A stretch of DNA of 64,000 nt from Luteimonas sp. BLCC-B24 (lineage in GTDB: Bacteria; Pseudomonadota; Gammaproteobacteria; Xanthomonadales; Xanthomonadaceae), in assembly GCF_028550595.1 (NCBI RefSeq), contig NZ_JAQQGN010000011.1, positions 1 to 64,000 of the forward strand. The letters are read 5' to 3'. The position numbers were made by a program, and so were the translations under genes. Positions 26,125 through 35,475 of this stretch are shown piece after piece; the first letter of the stretch is position 1, and each line of letters begins with the position of its first letter. The notes below the pieces were generated by a model. That model saw nothing but the letters and a program-made list of their open reading frames with translations, was not told the DNA's origin and made no database searches.

Positions 26125-26715
26125 ACGATGGCCTCGACCCGGGTTCGTGTGCTGACTGCCGGCGTGCTCGCTGCGGTCTGTGCGCCGGCGGCCGCAGGCA
26201 GCGCGGGCGATGCCGACGACTGGTGGCGCGCGCTGCAGGCCTTGTGCGGCAACGCCTACGCGGGAACGCTGGTCCGCGCGCCCGAGGGCGATGACACGTT
26301 CCGCGACAGACGTGTGGTCATGCATGTGCGCGACTGCAGCGAGACGCGCGTGCGGATTCCGCTGGTCGTCGGTGACGATCGCTCGCGCACCTGGGTGTTC
26401 ACCCGCACGCCGGCCGGCATCGAGCTCAAGCATGATCACCGGCAGGCCGACGGCACGCCTGACGCGGTCACGCTGTATGGCGGCATCACCAGCAATGCGG
26501 GCAGTGCCGACACGCAGATGTTTCCAGCCGACGCGCAGACGCGCGCGGTGATCCCGGGCAGCGGCCTGCGCAGTGCGTGGCTGGTCGAGATCCACGCGGG
26601 CACGCGCTTCGTCTATGCCGCCAACCGGGTGGGCACCGACCGCGGCTTCCAGGTCGATTTCGACCTCACACGACCGGTCGCGGCGCCCGAAGCGCCCTGG
26701 GGCTGGACCGACTGA
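26125..26715 (+). CDS. Secreted hypothetical protein
   Basis: About 196 residues with a signal peptide (residues 5-25, RVLTAGVLAAVCAPAAAG) and a beta-rich mature domain with cysteines near CGNAY and RDCSET. The aromatic-rich N-terminus (DDWWRALQALCGNAY) and WVFTRTPAGIELKHDHR segment resemble small uncharacterised periplasmic proteins. An ATG at 26116 is an equally possible start. Confidence 0.68.
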   Translation, partial: TMASTRVRVLTAGVLAAVCAPAAAGSAGDADDWWRALQALCGNAYAGTLVRAPEGDDTFRDRRVVMHVRDCSETRVRIPLVVGDDRSRTWVFTRTPAGIELKHDHRQADGTPDAVTLYGGITSNAGSADTQMFPADAQTRAVIPGSGLRSAWLVEIHAGTRFVYAANRVGTDRGFQVDFDLTRPVAAPEAPWGWTD

Positions 26716-26774
26716 GCCGGCGTGCGGGCGCGGCCTGCATGCCGGAACCGACCGATCACCACGGAGGCGCATCG

Positions 26775-27953
26775 ATGCACCCGTCCGCTGCCAAGCTGCC
26801 ACCGCATATCGAGGCCCGGCGTGTCGAATCGCTGCACGCCTACGGCATTCTCGACACGCCGGTCGAGGCGGTCTTCGAGGACATCACCCGCATCGCGTCG
26901 GCGGTGTGCCAGACGCCGATCGCGGTGATCACCCTGGTGGACGCCGAGCGCCAGTGGTTCAAATCCGAGGTCGGCCTCGGGGTGCGCGAGACGCCGCTCG
27001 AGACCTCGATCTGTGCGCACGCGATCCTCGAGCACGACGTCCTCGAAGTGCCCGACACCACGCGCGACGCGCGCTTCGCCTCCAACCCGCTGGTGACCGG
27101 GGATCCGCGGCTGCGCTTCTACGCCGGCGCGCTGCTGAAGACGCCGGACGGCCTGCCACTGGGCACGGTCTGCGTGCTCGACACGCGTCCGCGCAGCCTC
27201 ACGTCCGGGCAGATCGACACCCTGCGCGCCTTGTCGCGCCAGGTGATGGCCCAGCTCGAACTGCGCCGGCTGCTGGCCGAGGCCCACGCCGTCAGCGAGC
27301 ATCGCGCGCGGGTGCTGGCCAGTGCCGGCCACGATCTGAAGACGCCGCTGCGCGCCGCGTTGTACGCGATCAGGCGAACGCGGGTGGGCGCGAGCGACGC
27401 ACAGCGGCAGACGCTCGACAGCGCCGAGCAGGAACTGACCGCCATCGACCAGACGTTCGGCGAGCTGATCGCCTCGGCGACCGGGCGCGGCGGGTTCGTG
27501 CCGCCCGCCCTGCAGGCGATCGACGTGGTGCCGGTGGTCGAACAGGTCGCGGCAGCGTGGGCGCGTGCGGCAGCGCGCAAACCGGTCGCATTCGAGCTGC
27601 GCATCGAGTCGGCGTGCCGGGCGCGCACGCATGCGGGCCTGCTCGACACGCTGCTCGGTAATCTGGTGTCGAACGCCTTCAAGTACACGCCGGCCGGCGG
27701 GCGCGTCGAACTGGTCTGCCGCCAGGTGCACGGCCTGGCCTGCATCGACGTCGTCGACACCGGCATCGGCATGGACCCAGCGCGCGTGGAGGGTTACTTC
27801 AAGGCGTTCCAGCAGGGCGATGCGCGTTCCGAGGGACTCGGCATCGGGCTGTGGATCGTGCGCCAGACCGCGGAGGCGCTGGCGGCCGATCTGGATGTCG
27901 CCTCGGCGCTGGGCGAGGGCACGCGAATCACGCTCCGTCTGCCGTCCGCCTGA
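26775..27953 (+). CDS. GAF-domain sensor histidine kinase
   Basis: 392 residues, no membrane segment. A GAF domain spans about 25-160 (ITRIASAVCQTPIAVITLVD; CAHAILEHDVLEVPDT; GTVCVLD). A HisKA-type dimerisation helix follows with the motif SAGHDLKTPL as phospho-acceptor (around residue 185). The ATPase domain shows LLGNLVSNAFKYTP, DVVDTGIGMD and GLGIGLWIVRQT. No regulator gene is next to it, so its partner is encoded elsewhere. Its end overlaps the convergent membrane protein gene by 26 bases. Confidence 0.93.
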   Translation: MHPSAAKLPPHIEARRVESLHAYGILDTPVEAVFEDITRIASAVCQTPIAVITLVDAERQWFKSEVGLGVRETPLETSICAHAILEHDVLEVPDTTRDARFASNPLVTGDPRLRFYAGALLKTPDGLPLGTVCVLDTRPRSLTSGQIDTLRALSRQVMAQLELRRLLAEAHAVSEHRARVLASAGHDLKTPLRAALYAIRRTRVGASDAQRQTLDSAEQELTAIDQTFGELIASATGRGGFVPPALQAIDVVPVVEQVAAAWARAAARKPVAFELRIESACRARTHAGLLDTLLGNLVSNAFKYTPAGGRVELVCRQVHGLACIDVVDTGIGMDPARVEGYFKAFQQGDARSEGLGIGLWIVRQTAEALAADLDVASALGEGTRITLRLPSA

Positions 27954-28425
27954 TCGTCTCGCGCGCACCCGTCCGGCGGTGCGGGCGGGTCCAGTGTGCG
28001 AACAGACCGCCGCCGAGCGCGCTTCCGGCCGCGATCGCCAGCAGCCCGACGAGCCCGCGGGTCGCGTCGATCAGCACCGGCATCGGCGCGACCGCGTCGG
28101 TGAGGCGGATCGCCGCGACCAGACCGACCCCGGCCGCCAGCGCGTACAGCGGCGTGCGCAGCCGCGGCCGGCGCCGCCCCAGCCACGCCGCGACGGGAAG
28201 CGCGGGCAGCCAGGCCGCGGCCACGAGGCCGAGCTGCACCGGCCCGTAGCCCACCAGATCCTGCAGCGAGGTCGTCCAGCGGACCCGCACCGGCACGTCG
28301 ACGAAGGGCGCGAGCGCCTGCAGGTTGAACTGGGTCTGCACCAGTGCCCCCCAGGCGGCGGCGATCAGCAGGGCCGCCGCGAGGGTGACGAGCCGGCGCG
28401 TCCAGGACGGGCGGCGATCGGTCAT
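27928..28425 (-). CDS. Four-segment membrane protein of unknown function
   Basis: 165 residues with about four membrane helices (15-37, 60-80, 93-110, 118-140). The basic N-terminus and the arginine-rich tail lie presumably in the cytoplasm. No conserved family can be named. It overlaps the end of the histidine kinase gene on the other strand and is divergent from the sugar dehydrogenase. Confidence 0.65.
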   Translation of the reverse strand: MTDRRPSWTRRLVTLAAALLIAAAWGALVQTQFNLQALAPFVDVPVRVRWTTSLQDLVGYGPVQLGLVAAAWLPALPVAAWLGRRRPRLRTPLYALAAGVGLVAAIRLTDAVAPMPVLIDATRGLVGLLAIAAGSALGGGLFAHWTRPHRRTGARETIRRTADGA

Positions 28426-28485
28426 ACGAAGGGTTCGGGCATCATCATGCGGACGATGATGCCGCAGCCGCGGCGCCCATGTGGA

Positions 28486-29646
28486 GTGAACGTGCCGGTA
28501 TCCAATGTGCCGTTTCCGTCGGGCCGGGTGGCCCATCTGCGTGCCCGCGTGTCGGCTGCCGTGCTCGGCCTGCTGTGCGTTGCCGGCGCGGGCGCGGCGG
28601 ACTACCGCATCGACACCGTCGCCGAAGGCCTCGAGCACCCCTGGGCGCTCGCCTTCCTGCCCGACGGGCGGATGCTGGTGACCGAGCGGCCGGGGCGGCT
28701 GCGCGTGATCGAGCGACGGGCCGACGGCGGCTTCGCGTTGCGTGCCGCGCCGCTGGCCGGCGTGCCGCCGGTCTTCGCCAGCGGGCAGGCGGGCCTGTTC
28801 GACGTGCTGGTGGATCCGGCCTTCGCGCAGACGGGGCGCCTCTATCTGTCGTTCGCCCACGGCACGGCGCGCGCCAACCATCTGCGCGTCGTGCACGCGC
28901 GCCTGGGGCGCGGCGGCCTGGAGGCGGTGACCCCGATCCTGACCACGCAACCGGCGAAGACCCACGCCCAGCATTTCGGTGGTCGCATGGCCTGGCACGC
29001 CGACGGCACGCTGGTGGTCGGCGTGGGCGACGGCAACCTGGAGCGCACCGATGCGCTGCGCCTGCACACCCATCTGGGCAAGCACCTGCGTATCGACCGC
29101 GATGGCGGCATACCGGCCGACAATCCCTTCGTCGCCCGTGCCGGTGCGCGGCCCGAGATCCTCAGCATCGGCCATCGCAATCCGCAAGGGCTGGTGCGCG
29201 TGGGCGATGCGCTCTATGCGCACGAGCACGGCGCGAAGGGCGGCGACGAGCTCAACCGCCTCGAGGCGGGCGCGAATTACGGCTGGCCGATCACCACCGA
29301 CGGCGTCGACTACACCGGGGCACGGGTCACGCCGTACACGCGCTGGCCCGGCGTCACGCCGCCGCTGACGCACTGGACGCCGTCGATCGCGCCGGCCGGC
29401 ATGGCCTGGTATGACGGCGCGCTGTTTCCCGCCTGGCGCGGCAGCCTGTTCGTCGCCGCGCTGGTCGAACGCAGCGTGCGCCGGGTGCCGATGACGGGCG
29501 GCACGCCGGGGCCGCAGGAGGTGCTGTTCACCGAACTCGGCGAGCGCATCCGCGACGTGCGCAGCGGCCCGGAGGGTGCGCTGTATCTGCTCACCGACAG
29601 CGCGCAGGGGCGCGTGTTGCGCGTGGTGCCTGCGTCCGCCGACTGA
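28486..29646 (+). CDS. Secreted PQQ-type sugar dehydrogenase (aldose dehydrogenase-like)
   Basis: About 386 residues, a six-bladed beta-propeller of the soluble glucose/sorbosone dehydrogenase family. Characteristic strands are [26 protein letters not shown]-type repeats, SIGHRNPQGLVRV, EHGAKGGDELN and NYGWPITTDG. The family oxidises sugars in the periplasm with pyrroloquinoline quinone. The start is unsure: GTG 28486 gives a signal peptide (ARVSAAVLGLLCVAGAGA); GTG 28528 or ATG 28447 are alternatives. A lipoprotein paralogue lies at 39143. Confidence 0.88.
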   Translation: MNVPVSNVPFPSGRVAHLRARVSAAVLGLLCVAGAGAADYRIDTVAEGLEHPWALAFLPDGRMLVTERPGRLRVIERRADGGFALRAAPLAGVPPVFASGQAGLFDVLVDPAFAQTGRLYLSFAHGTARANHLRVVHARLGRGGLEAVTPILTTQPAKTHAQHFGGRMAWHADGTLVVGVGDGNLERTDALRLHTHLGKHLRIDRDGGIPADNPFVARAGARPEILSIGHRNPQGLVRVGDALYAHEHGAKGGDELNRLEAGANYGWPITTDGVDYTGARVTPYTRWPGVTPPLTHWTPSIAPAGMAWYDGALFPAWRGSLFVAALVERSVRRVPMTGGTPGPQEVLFTELGERIRDVRSGPEGALYLLTDSAQGRVLRVVPASAD

Positions 29647-29762
29647 CACGCACACCACGACCGCCGCCCACGCTGCGCCATGCGCGCAGCGTGCCGGCAG
29701 GTGCTTCCACCGGCGCGACCCACTTCACCCTGCCGTGCGTGCGGGTTGGCGAAAGTCCGCGC

Positions 29763-30020
29763 ATGACGAATGCGCCCCGTCTCTATCTGGTCCACGTCGA
29801 GATCGACGGCGCGCTCGATGCGTCGCTCGCTCCCGACAGCGTGCAGCTGGCGCCCGGCCTGCATCTGGTCGAAACCCACGCCACACGTTCCCAGCTCTAT
29901 CACCGGATCAAGCGCCGGCATGCCCCGGATCGCCTGCTGGTGGCAGCGCTGACGGAACCGCCGAAGTTCATGGGCATGGCGCCGGGCACGTTGCGCTGGC
30001 TGCGTGCGCGCCGTGATTAG
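29763..30020 (+). CDS. Hypothetical small protein
   Basis: 85 residues, soluble and basic at the C-terminus. The first 45 residues look like alternating strands (RLYLVHVEIDGALDASLAPD; LAPGLHLVETHATRSQ), followed by helices. I recognise no family. The gene lies between the sugar dehydrogenase and the glycoside hydrolase, each separated by about 120 bases. Confidence 0.6.
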   Translation: MTNAPRLYLVHVEIDGALDASLAPDSVQLAPGLHLVETHATRSQLYHRIKRRHAPDRLLVAALTEPPKFMGMAPGTLRWLRARRD

Positions 30021-30140
30021 GGCCTGGCCGCGCCCTTACGCCGGTGGCTCGACGGCGGCGCCGGGCATGCGGTCGCGTTGCCCGCGCTTGCCCGCCTGAT
30101 CGCCATGCGATCATCGATCGCGTCCTGATGGAGCCCGTCC

Positions 30141-31472
30141 ATGCGTATCACTTCGTATGTCCTCGCGTTGCTGTGCAGCGCGGCCGTGACCGCGCCGGTG
30201 CGGGCCGCCCCGGACAGTCCTGTCGGCGTCGGCCCTGCGCAGGTGCGCGTGGTGCAGGACGCGGGCGTCTGGCAGTTGACGGTGGACGGCGCGCCGTTCC
30301 GTGTACGCGGCGCGGGCCTCTCGGGCGGCGACATCGACGCGCTGGCGCAGCGCGGTGGCAATGCCTTCCGCACCTGGAGCACCGGGCTCGATCGCGCGCG
30401 GGTCACGGCGATGCTCGACCGCGCGCATCGCAATGGCCTGCGCGTCGCGATGGGCCTGGAGGTGGGCAAGGAGCGTCACGGGTTCGACTACGACGATGCG
30501 GACGCGGTCGCCGCGCAGCTGGCGCGCATTCGCGAGGAAGTCACGGCCTACCGCGCGCATCCGGCCGTGCTGATGTGGCTGGTCGGCAACGAGCTCAACC
30601 TCGAGGCGCGCAACCCCAAGGTGTGGGACGCCGTGAACGCGATCGCCGAGGCGATTCACGCGATCGATCCCGATCATCCGGTGATGACGCCGCTGGCAGG
30701 CTTCGATGCTGCGCTGATCGCGGAACTGAAGGCCCGTGCGCCGGCGCTGGATCTGATCGGCGTGCAGCTCTACGGCGACATCGAGGGCGTGCAGACGCGG
30801 CTGCGCGATGCGGGCTGGACCGGCGCCTACATCGTGACCGAATGGGGCCCGACCGGCCATTGGGAAAGCCCGGAAACCGCGTGGGGCGCGCCGATCGAGG
30901 ACGACGCCACGCGGAAGGCGGCCTTGCTGGCCGAGCGCTACGCCCGTGACATCGACAGCGATCGCACCCAGGGCCTCGGCTCGTTCGTGTTCCTGTGGGG
31001 TCAGAAGCAGGAGCGCACGCCGACCTGGTACGGCCTGTTCCTGGCCAGCGGAGAGTCGACACCCGGCGTCGATACGATGCAGCGGCTGTGGACGGGCGCC
31101 TGGCCGGCGAATCGCGCGCCCGCCATCACGCCGCTGCGCATCGACGGGCGCACGGCGCTCGACAGCGTGACGCTGGCGCCGGGGACGGAGCACACCGCGA
31201 CGGTGGACGCACACGATGCCGATGGCGACACGCTGACCTATCGCTGGGTGGTGCGCGAGGAAAGCACGGCCACCACGATCGGCGGGGATCCCGAGTCGCT
31301 GCCGGCCGCGGTGGAACTGCGTATCGCAGACGCCGGCACCACCGGCACGCTGCGCTTCACCGCGCCGGCGGCGCCGGGGCACTACCGGCTCTTCGTCGAA
31401 GTGCACGACGGCCAGGGGCATGCGGCCTACGCCAATCTCCCGTTCCGCGTGGCCGGAGCGGCGCAGGACTGA
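30141..31472 (+). CDS. Secreted glycoside hydrolase, family-2-like TIM barrel
   Basis: 443 residues with signal peptide 1-22. The TIM barrel (about 40-330) carries the acid/base Glu151 in LVGNELN and the probable nucleophile Glu234 in IVTEWGP, as in clan GH-A enzymes. A C-terminal Ig-like domain (about 350-440, TVDAHDADGDTLTYRW) follows. It probably cleaves beta-linked glucose or galactose polymers outside the cytoplasm; the linkage is unknown. The start follows TGGAGCCCGTCC. A strong bidirectional terminator lies beyond its end. Confidence 0.88.
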   Translation: MRITSYVLALLCSAAVTAPVRAAPDSPVGVGPAQVRVVQDAGVWQLTVDGAPFRVRGAGLSGGDIDALAQRGGNAFRTWSTGLDRARVTAMLDRAHRNGLRVAMGLEVGKERHGFDYDDADAVAAQLARIREEVTAYRAHPAVLMWLVGNELNLEARNPKVWDAVNAIAEAIHAIDPDHPVMTPLAGFDAALIAELKARAPALDLIGVQLYGDIEGVQTRLRDAGWTGAYIVTEWGPTGHWESPETAWGAPIEDDATRKAALLAERYARDIDSDRTQGLGSFVFLWGQKQERTPTWYGLFLASGESTPGVDTMQRLWTGAWPANRAPAITPLRIDGRTALDSVTLAPGTEHTATVDAHDADGDTLTYRWVVREESTATTIGGDPESLPAAVELRIADAGTTGTLRFTAPAAPGHYRLFVEVHDGQGHAAYANLPFRVAGAAQD

Positions 31473-31565
31473 GCACGGGACAGGCACGTGCGCGCACGGC
31501 GCCGGGAGTCTCCGCCCGTACTCCGAACATCGGCCTGGCAGTGGGGGCCCGTGATCCGCACACCA

Positions 31566-31599
31566 AAACGCCGCGCGGTCTTGCGGCCGCGCGGCGTTT
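31566..31599. terminator. Bidirectional intrinsic terminator
   Basis: AAACGCCGCGCGG (31566-31578) pairs perfectly with CCGCGCGGCGTTT (31587-31599). It lies between convergent genes, so it can serve both strands. Confidence 0.85.
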
Positions 31600-31630
31600 C
31601 GGGTGGCATCGGGCCGCGTCGAGCGTGGCC

Positions 31631-32341
31631 TCAGGCGACGGCGCGACTCAGATCGGCCACGCGGTAGCCGGCGCCGGTGATCGTATGCAGCAGCTGCACG
31701 TCCTGGTCGCGGTCGATGGCCTTGCGCAGGTTGTACAGATGGCTGCGCAGCGTGTCGGAGTCGGGCAGGCTGAGGCCCCAGATCTCCTGCTCGATCTCGC
31801 GGCGGGTGACCACGCGCGGCGCCTCGCGCATCAGGATCGTCAGGATCTTCATCGCGATCGGCGCCAGATTGAGTTCCTTGTCGCCGCGACGCACGCGCAG
31901 CGACACCGGGTCCAGCCACAGGTCGCCGACTTCGAGCACCGCAGCGCCGACCTCGCGGCGATCGCGGCGGATCAGGGCGCGGATGCGCGCCTCGAGTTCC
32001 TTGATGTCGAAGGGCTTGGTGAGATAGTCGTCGGCACCCGCTTCCAGGCCCTCGATCTTCTCTTCCAGGGAATCGCGCGCGGTCAGCATCAGGATCGGCG
32101 TCGAATTCCGCCCGTCGGCGCGCAGTCGGCGGCAGACCTCGAGGCCGCCGAGGCGCGGCAGCATGAGATCCAGCACGATCACGTCGAAGGGATTCTCCGA
32201 CGCGAGGTTGTAGGCATCGATGCCGTCGGCTGCATAGTCGACCTCGAAGCCGCGGCTTTCGAGGAACTCACCGACCGGCTCGGAAATATTGCGGTTGTCC
32301 TCGACGAGCAGGACCAGACCACCCGGGCTGTGATGCGCCAT
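31631..32341 (-). CDS. OmpR/PhoB-family response regulator without adjacent kinase
   Basis: 236 residues. The receiver has acidic pocket E14/D15, phospho-acceptor Asp58 in IVLDLMLPR and Lys in YLTKPFD. The winged helix shows LAPIAMKILTILMREAP, LRSHLYNLRKAID and LLHTITGAGYRV. The second acidic residue pattern is normal for the family. No histidine kinase gene flanks it, so it is a genomic orphan or paired with a distant kinase. The start at 32341 gives a standard N-terminus. Confidence 0.93.
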   Translation of the reverse strand: MAHHSPGGLVLLVEDNRNISEPVGEFLESRGFEVDYAADGIDAYNLASENPFDVIVLDLMLPRLGGLEVCRRLRADGRNSTPILMLTARDSLEEKIEGLEAGADDYLTKPFDIKELEARIRALIRRDRREVGAAVLEVGDLWLDPVSLRVRRGDKELNLAPIAMKILTILMREAPRVVTRREIEQEIWGLSLPDSDTLRSHLYNLRKAIDRDQDVQLLHTITGAGYRVADLSRAVA

Positions 32342-32515
32342 TTCCAACCACTCCGACTGCAGATTAAGGTTCGCGAAATTCGCATCACGCCGGTGCAGGC
32401 GCGGTGAAAGCGTACGGGCGGCCTCTGCAACTTCCGCAGGCGCCGCCTGCGCCGGCCCGGGCCGCCTGGATCGGGACGCGACGGTATCCTGCGCCGCCCG
32501 ACTTGGTCTGGCTCG

Positions 32516-32839
32516 ATGGGTACGCGCGCCATCCTCCATCTGATCCTGCACGCCGCGGTGCCGGCGCTCATCGCCTGGGTGTTCTTCCGCGAGCGCTTCC
32601 TGCGTGCATGGGCACTGATGCTGCTGGGCTGGATCATCGACATCGACCATCTGCTGGCCGACCCGGTCTATGCCCCGGGGCGCTGCAGCATCGGCTTCCA
32701 TCCCCTGCACACGGCGCCGGCCATCGCGGTCTACACGGCGTTGCTGCTGCCCCGGCGCACCCGTCTGTTCGGCATCGGGCTGCTGGTGCACATCGCACTG
32801 GATGCGATCGACTGCGTGTGGATGCACTACGCCGGTTGA
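32516..32839 (+). CDS. DUF6122-type small membrane protein
   Basis: 107 residues with three to four membrane helices. The motif DIDHLLADPV (near 42-51) with CSIGFHPLHTAPAI matches my memory of the DUF6122 family, whose function is unknown. The conserved Asp and His residues could bind metal. The start at 32516 is the first ATG of the hydrophobic reading frame. Confidence 0.8.
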   Translation: MGTRAILHLILHAAVPALIAWVFFRERFLRAWALMLLGWIIDIDHLLADPVYAPGRCSIGFHPLHTAPAIAVYTALLLPRRTRLFGIGLLVHIALDAIDCVWMHYAG

Positions 32840-32920
32840 ATCCGTGGCGGCCAGGCCAGCGGCGATTCAACCGCCGGCTGCTAGCGTGGGGGTCCGCCGA
32901 GTCCGGTCCGGAGCTGTCCG

Positions 32921-33466
32921 ATGCGTCGAGTGCACCTGGTGTGGATGTCCCTGCTGCTGCCGGTAGGCGTGTGGGCGCAGGACCGCGACGTGGATCTGAG
33001 TCCGCCGACACCCGCGATGTTCACCGGGCCCGGTGCCTTCGGCGACGGCGAATACACCGGCCCGAGGACCGCACGCCCACCGGCGCGCGCGCTGCGCACC
33101 GTCCGCGGTGGTGCGGGCGGGTGCCCGACGGCGCCCGACGGGAGCGCGCGCGCCGTGACCGGCAGCGTGACCGCCGGCATCGGGCATTCATCGCGTAGCG
33201 GCACCAGCCACTACAACGCAGCCGATCTCAACCTGTGCACGGAGCGCGTCACCGCCAGCGGTGATGTGGGCACCACGAATCTGCATCTGAGCGTCGGTCG
33301 CTTCGACGTGCCGGGCGCTTACTGGCCGGGCGGCCTGTATGGTGGTCCGGGCGTGTATGGCCCCGGAGCGTACGGACGCGGGTATGGATGGGGCGCGCCG
33401 TTCGGCGCCGGAGTGGCCCCGGTGCGTCACGAGTCCTGGACCGAAGGTCGACGTCCCTGGCGCTGA
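32921..33466 (+). CDS. Secreted Gly/Tyr-rich hypothetical protein
   Basis: 181 residues with a signal peptide (1-20, MSLLLPVGVWA). The mature part is polar with two cysteines (GGCPTAP, NLCTER). The C-terminal third is Gly/Tyr/Pro-rich (GGLYGGPGVYGPGAYGRGYG), like flexible or surface-attached tails. No function is assigned. It ends about 140 bases before the host attachment family gene. Confidence 0.65.
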   Translation: MRRVHLVWMSLLLPVGVWAQDRDVDLSPPTPAMFTGPGAFGDGEYTGPRTARPPARALRTVRGGAGGCPTAPDGSARAVTGSVTAGIGHSSRSGTSHYNAADLNLCTERVTASGDVGTTNLHLSVGRFDVPGAYWPGGLYGGPGVYGPGAYGRGYGWGAPFGAGVAPVRHESWTEGRRPWR

Positions 33467-33604
33467 GTGCGCCGTTCAGCCCCGCGCCGCGACACGCACG
33501 CGCTGCGCCCGTAACCCGCGTCCGCATTGCACTGCGCTCACATGCGCCTGCCTAGAGTTTTCCGGTGCCTTTCCGGTACCAACGCAGGCAAGTGGAGAAC
33601 GTGT

Positions 33605-34003
33605 ATGACGATGAAGATTCCGCAGGGTGCACTGGTGGTCGTGGCCAATGGCGGCGCGGCCCGCGTGTTCAGCAACGTCGGTGACGAGCGGTCGCTGAGC
33701 CTGAAACAGGAAGCCCTGCTGGAGGGCATGAATCTCGACGACGACGGCCCCGCGGGCGCGATGCCGGCCGAATCGAGCGCCTCGCAGCTCGACGAAGCGA
33801 CGTTCGCCAAGCAGTTGGCGCAGGGCCTCAACGAGGGCGCGTTGAAGAACCGCTACGCGCATCTGGTGCTGATCGCCGATCCTCAGACGCTCGGCCGGGT
33901 ACGTCCGCTGCTGCACAAGGAGACCACGCAGCGGCTGCTGGGCGATCTGGCCAAGGATTTCACCAACGCACCGCTCGAGACCATCGAGCGCGCGCTGTCC
34001 TGA
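33605..34003 (+). CDS. Host attachment family protein
   Basis: 132 residues that match the host_attach family (AtsE-type) in layout: an N-terminal VVVANGGAARVFSNVG strand-turn, a variable middle and a conserved C-terminal core NRYAHLVLIADPQTLGRVRP and TTQRLLGDLAKDFTNAPLE. In Agrobacterium the family was linked to attachment to plant cells, but the actual molecular role is unclear; the fold resembles RNase H-like release-factor-type domains (inference). The ATG at 33605 follows AGTGGAGAACGTGT. Confidence 0.85.
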   Translation: MTMKIPQGALVVVANGGAARVFSNVGDERSLSLKQEALLEGMNLDDDGPAGAMPAESSASQLDEATFAKQLAQGLNEGALKNRYAHLVLIADPQTLGRVRPLLHKETTQRLLGDLAKDFTNAPLETIERALS

Positions 34004-34004
34004 C

Positions 34005-34340
34005 ATGACACGCGTCGACCCCTATTCGAAGCAGGCCCCGGATCGCGTCGAGGTCGACGCGATGCCGGGTATCGTCGCGCTCGAGTTCGGCACCGACTGG
34101 TGCGGGTTTTGCCAGGCCGCACAGGCCGTTCTGCAGCCGGCGCTGGCGGCGCGCGCGGACGTGCGGCATCTGCGTATCGAGGACGGCCCGGGCCGCCCGC
34201 TCGGGCGCAGTTTCAAGGTGAAGCTGTGGCCGACGCTGGTGGTACTGCGCGACGGCGTGGAAGTCTCGCGTCGGGTGCGACCCGGTTCACGCGAGGAGGT
34301 GGAGGCCGCGCTCGAGGCCGCGGGGCCGGGCATGCCCTAG
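34005..34340 (+). CDS. Thioredoxin-like protein
   Basis: 111 residues with the redox motif WCGFC (C33, C36) and the cis-Pro segment KLWPTLVVLRDG. It is a soluble cytoplasmic thioredoxin-fold protein, probably a disulfide reductase of unknown partner. It starts one base after the stop of the host attachment family gene, so the two are co-transcribed and probably act together. Confidence 0.9.
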   Translation: MTRVDPYSKQAPDRVEVDAMPGIVALEFGTDWCGFCQAAQAVLQPALAARADVRHLRIEDGPGRPLGRSFKVKLWPTLVVLRDGVEVSRRVRPGSREEVEAALEAAGPGMP

Positions 34341-34485
34341 CGGCGCGAGGCGCGCCCGGCCCCGGTCTTCGTGGCCTGCGTTTGCACCTTGTGCATGCGC
34401 CGCGCGCGCCGCGGGGACGCCCTCTTCATCGCACCCGGTAGACCATGCACGCGCACGGTCCGCGTGCAGCCGTCCCGGATGTCCC

Positions 34486-34701
34486 ATGTCCCCCCTGTGT
34501 TTCACGCTTCGCCATAACGCCGCGACCTTCGACTGGGAACTCGTCGAAGACAACGGAACCCGCGCCTCGGTGCACTATCTGACCCGCAGCGCCGCATTCG
34601 CCGATGTCGCCGCCGATGCCCAGGTGCGTCGATGCGGCGCCACGATCCGCATCCACGGTGCGGACGGAGGCTACGAAGCCGAGCGCCGCTTCGCCGCCTG
34701 A
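34486..34701 (+). CDS. Hypothetical small protein
   Basis: 71 residues with a strand-helix pattern resembling the small DUF2188-like fold (WELVEDNGTRASVHYLTRSA; ADAQVRRCGATIRIHGADGG). That resemblance is weak. The start codon lacks a clear ribosome-binding site. Confidence 0.5.
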   Translation: MSPLCFTLRHNAATFDWELVEDNGTRASVHYLTRSAAFADVAADAQVRRCGATIRIHGADGGYEAERRFAA

Positions 34702-34894
34702 TGGGCGCGCGCTGACCGGCGTTCCGCGCGGTGCGCTGCCGGTTCATTACAGGGTGCCGATTGCAGCGCGTTGCGGCGCGTATCGCGCTCGCTGGCCACC
34801 CGCGATATCGGGAATGTCCCGCCGCGCGTGCGGTCCCGTCCGGCCCGGCGCGCGTCGCCGCGGAACAGTTCCGCGCGCGCCGGAGCCGACAGCG

Positions 34895-35446
34895 TCAGGC
34901 GCCGACGTGCTGCGCAACCCATCCGGCGTAGCGCTTCAGCCACGTGTCGATGAATGCCGTGCTGTCGTCGCGCAGCGCGCCGGCATCGTCGAACACCGCA
35001 TCCGCCTTGAGGAACATCTCGGGCTGACCGAGCGTCGGCATGTCGAGGTAGGCCAGGATGGTCCGCAGGTGCTGCTGCGCCGCAGCCGTGCCGATGGCGC
35101 CGACCGACACGCCCGCTACGCCCGCCGGCTTCCCGGCCCAGACACTTTCGCCGTAGGGCCTGGACGCATGGTCGAGCGCGTTCTTCAGCACGCCGGAGAT
35201 CGAGCGGTTGTATTCCGGCGTCACGAACAGCACGCCGTCGGCCTGTTCGATCTCGCGCTTGAAACGCACCACGTTGGGGTGCGGCGACGCGTCGTCGTCC
35301 TGGTTGTAGAGCGGCAGGTCGCCGATCTCCACGGAGTGCAGCGACAGTGTTTCGGGTGCGCGCTCGGCGAGTGCATCCGCGAGTTTGCGGTTGAACGAAT
35401 CTTTGCGAAGGCTGCCGACGATGACGGCGATGCGACGGGTGGTCAT
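34895..35446 (-). CDS. NADPH-dependent FMN reductase
   Basis: 183 residues, flavodoxin-like. The FMN-binding loops are GSLRKDSFNRKLADAL near the N-terminus, VTPEYNRSISGVLKNALDH in the middle and the GAIGTAAAQQ loop. It reduces FMN or quinones with NAD(P)H, often giving protection from oxidative stress or metal (chromate, azo) reduction. A proline-rich small gene begins about 30 bases upstream in the same direction. Confidence 0.93.
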   Translation of the reverse strand: MTTRRIAVIVGSLRKDSFNRKLADALAERAPETLSLHSVEIGDLPLYNQDDDASPHPNVVRFKREIEQADGVLFVTPEYNRSISGVLKNALDHASRPYGESVWAGKPAGVAGVSVGAIGTAAAQQHLRTILAYLDMPTLGQPEMFLKADAVFDDAGALRDDSTAFIDTWLKRYAGWVAQHVGA

Positions 35447-35475
35447 GGGGTACCTCGAGGCGGCTGCGGGACGTG